Shown here one piece after another: positions 4,421 through 5,608 of a stretch of DNA of 5,608 nucleotides. A model generated the notes under the pieces. That model was not told the DNA's origin. It ran no database searches and saw only the letters and a list, made by a program, of their open reading frames with translations. How positions within the stretch are numbered: the first letter of the stretch is position 1; every line of letters begins with the position of its first letter. This DNA comes from an uncultured Collinsella sp. (GTDB lineage: Bacteria > Actinomycetota > Coriobacteriia > Coriobacteriales > Coriobacteriaceae). The position numbers and the translations under genes were made by a program. The stretch covers positions 1-5,608 of the forward strand of contig URIJ01000137.1 of assembly GCA_900547835.1 (NCBI GenBank), in the 5' to 3' direction.

Positions 4421-5608
4421 ATGAGAACCGTCCTCGTGCTCATGGATACTCTGCGTCGCGACGTCCTGTCGTGCTACAACCCCGCAACCGACGTCCAGAC
4501 CCCCAATCTCGATGCCTTTGCCGAGCGTTCCTGCGTGTTCGACAACCACTGGATCGGCTCGGCTCCCTGCATGCCTGCCCGCCGCGACATCCTCACCGGT
4601 CGCTACAACTTCCTCGAGCGCCCCTGGGGCCCCATCGAGCCCTTCGATGTGACGCTGCCGGCCTGCCTGCGCGCGAACGGCAACTTCTGCCACATCACCA
4701 CCGACCACTGCCACTACCTACGCACCGGTGGCGAGGGCTACCTCCAGGAGTTCAACACCTGGGATTACTACCGCGGCCAGGAGGGCGACCCGTGGGTCAG
4801 CCGCATCGATGAGCCGAATAACATGCCCGAGACCTTCTACGGGCGCGTGCGCGAGCAGTACCAGAAGAACCGTCAGCTCTGGCCCAACGAAGAGGACATG
4901 CCGAGCCCCAAGACCTTCCAGTCCGCCTGCGACTGGATCGACGGCAATGCTGGGGCCGACGACTTCTTCCTTATGGTTGAGGCCTTCGACCCGCACGAGC
5001 CCTTCGATGTGCCCGACAAGTACATGGAGATGTACGGCGGCACTGGCGAGCTCGACCGCGACTACTTCGAGATTCCTGAGTACAAGCGCGTCTCCGCCAC
5101 CGACGTCAACAAGGGCGCGGAGGACTACCTGCAGCGCCGCTACAAGGCCCTCGTCACCATGACCGACCGCTGGTTTGGTAGGCTCATCGACAAGCTCGAG
5201 GAGCGCGGGATGCTGGACGATACCATGGTCATGGTCACCACCGACCACGGCTATTTCCTGGGCGAGCGCGACTACATGGGCAAAAACTACATGCACCTGT
5301 ATAACGAGCTCGCGCATCTGCCGTTCATTGTGCACTTCCCGGGTAACGCCCGCGCCGGCGAGCATGCCCGCCAGCTCACTCAGGCCATCGACATCATGCC
5401 CACGGTGCTTGAGGCCCACGGCTGCGAGATTCCCGCAGATGTGTGCGGCACCTCCCTCGTGCCGCTCATGACGGATGCTGACGCGCCCACGCGTGGCTAC
5501 GCCCTGTACGGCGTGCACGCCATGACCGTCAACGTCACCGACGGCCGCTACACCTACTTCCGCGCGCCGGTCGCCGGCAACCAGCCGTGCTTCGAGTACA
5601 CCGCACTG
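4421..5608 (+). CDS. Sulfatase-superfamily hydrolase, Cys-type, cytoplasmic (3' end missing)
   Basis: Likely hydrolyses a sulfate ester, possibly on a sugar. The first 396 residues are present and the frame is open to the right edge. Sulfatases of this fold are usually ~450-550 residues, so the C-terminal subdomain is missing. MRTVLVLMDTLRRD gives the first strand and metal ligand Asp9. CMPAR within APCMPARRDILTGR is the CxPxR signature, with Cys50 the residue converted to formylglycine. DPHEPF holds His192. TTDHG holds metal ligands Asp275 and His276, followed by Lys288 in MGKNYMHLYNE. The N-terminus has no signal peptide or lipobox, so the enzyme should act inside the cell. Activation needs a formylglycine-generating enzyme, presumably anaerobic (anSME), not seen here. 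Its position after the PTS operon suggests desulfation of an imported sugar. Phosphonate monoester hydrolases share the CxPxR and D-H motifs and remain an alternative. Confidence 0.9.
   Translation, partial: MRTVLVLMDTLRRDVLSCYNPATDVQTPNLDAFAERSCVFDNHWIGSAPCMPARRDILTGRYNFLERPWGPIEPFDVTLPACLRANGNFCHITTDHCHYLRTGGEGYLQEFNTWDYYRGQEGDPWVSRIDEPNNMPETFYGRVREQYQKNRQLWPNEEDMPSPKTFQSACDWIDGNAGADDFFLMVEAFDPHEPFDVPDKYMEMYGGTGELDRDYFEIPEYKRVSATDVNKGAEDYLQRRYKALVTMTDRWFGRLIDKLEERGMLDDTMVMVTTDHGYFLGERDYMGKNYMHLYNELAHLPFIVHFPGNARAGEHARQLTQAIDIMPTVLEAHGCEIPADVCGTSLVPLMTDADAPTRGYALYGVHAMTVNVTDGRYTYFRAPVAGNQPCFEYTAL

Noticed and set aside
4421..4500. Secreted or lipoprotein sulfatase
   Set aside because: The N-terminus MRTVLVLMDTLRRD is the first strand of the catalytic fold. 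There is no hydrophobic signal segment or lipobox, and AAAGGA fixes the start.
4279..4812. Plus-strand frame overlapping the terminator and the sulfatase start
   Set aside because: Arg/Pro/His-rich out-of-frame translation that begins inside the terminator region with no ribosome binding site.
4718..5518. Long antisense open frame opposite the sulfatase
   Set aside because: Shadow of the sulfatase codon pattern, rich in Val/Gly/Ala/His. The sense strand carries every sulfatase motif in one frame.

Overview
The window looks like the chromosome of a high-GC Gram-positive gut anaerobe. Collinsella or another coriobacterium is my best guess. This rests on the strong preference for GCC, CTC, AAG and GAC codons in the metabolic genes, purine-rich ribosome binding sites, a mannose-family PTS and a cytoplasmic formylglycine-type sulfatase. 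No marker gene is present, so the taxon is inferred.

Layout. On the minus strand (1-1230) lie two consecutive DeoR/GlpR-type repressor genes. The promoter-proximal one (466-1230) is complete. The second (450 down to 1) starts 15 nt after it and runs off the left edge. A 247-base AT-rich divergent region (1249-1495) separates them from a plus-strand operon. It holds a conspicuous array of 9-bp direct repeats (five perfect ACGAACAGA copies at 1432-1476, flanked by imperfect copies), a related single copy near the repressor gene, and an orphan Shine-Dalgarno sequence. The plus-strand operon (1511-4251) encodes a complete mannose/fructose/sorbose-family PTS permease as four separate proteins: EIIA, EIIB, EIIC and EIID. 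The EIIA-EIIB and EIIB-EIIC gaps hold RNA hairpins without U-tracts. EIIC and EIID overlap by one base (TAATG). A strong GC hairpin at 4284-4311 probably ends or attenuates the operon. From 4421 to the right edge runs the first 396 codons of a sulfatase-superfamily hydrolase with a Cys-type CxPxR motif and no signal peptide.

How the genes may work together. A sugar would be phosphorylated during uptake by HPr -> EIIA (His10) -> EIIB (His14) -> EIIC/EIID. A phosphosugar in the cytoplasm is the usual inducer class for DeoR-family repressors, so the divergent repressor(s) are the natural controllers of the operon. The neighbouring cytoplasmic sulfatase suggests that the imported sugar is sulfated, for example a host mucin or glycosaminoglycan amino sugar, and is desulfated after entry. 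The PTS and DeoR assignments are firm. The link between sulfatase and PTS, and the identity of the sugar, are inferences from gene order. All base counts and pairings were made by eye.
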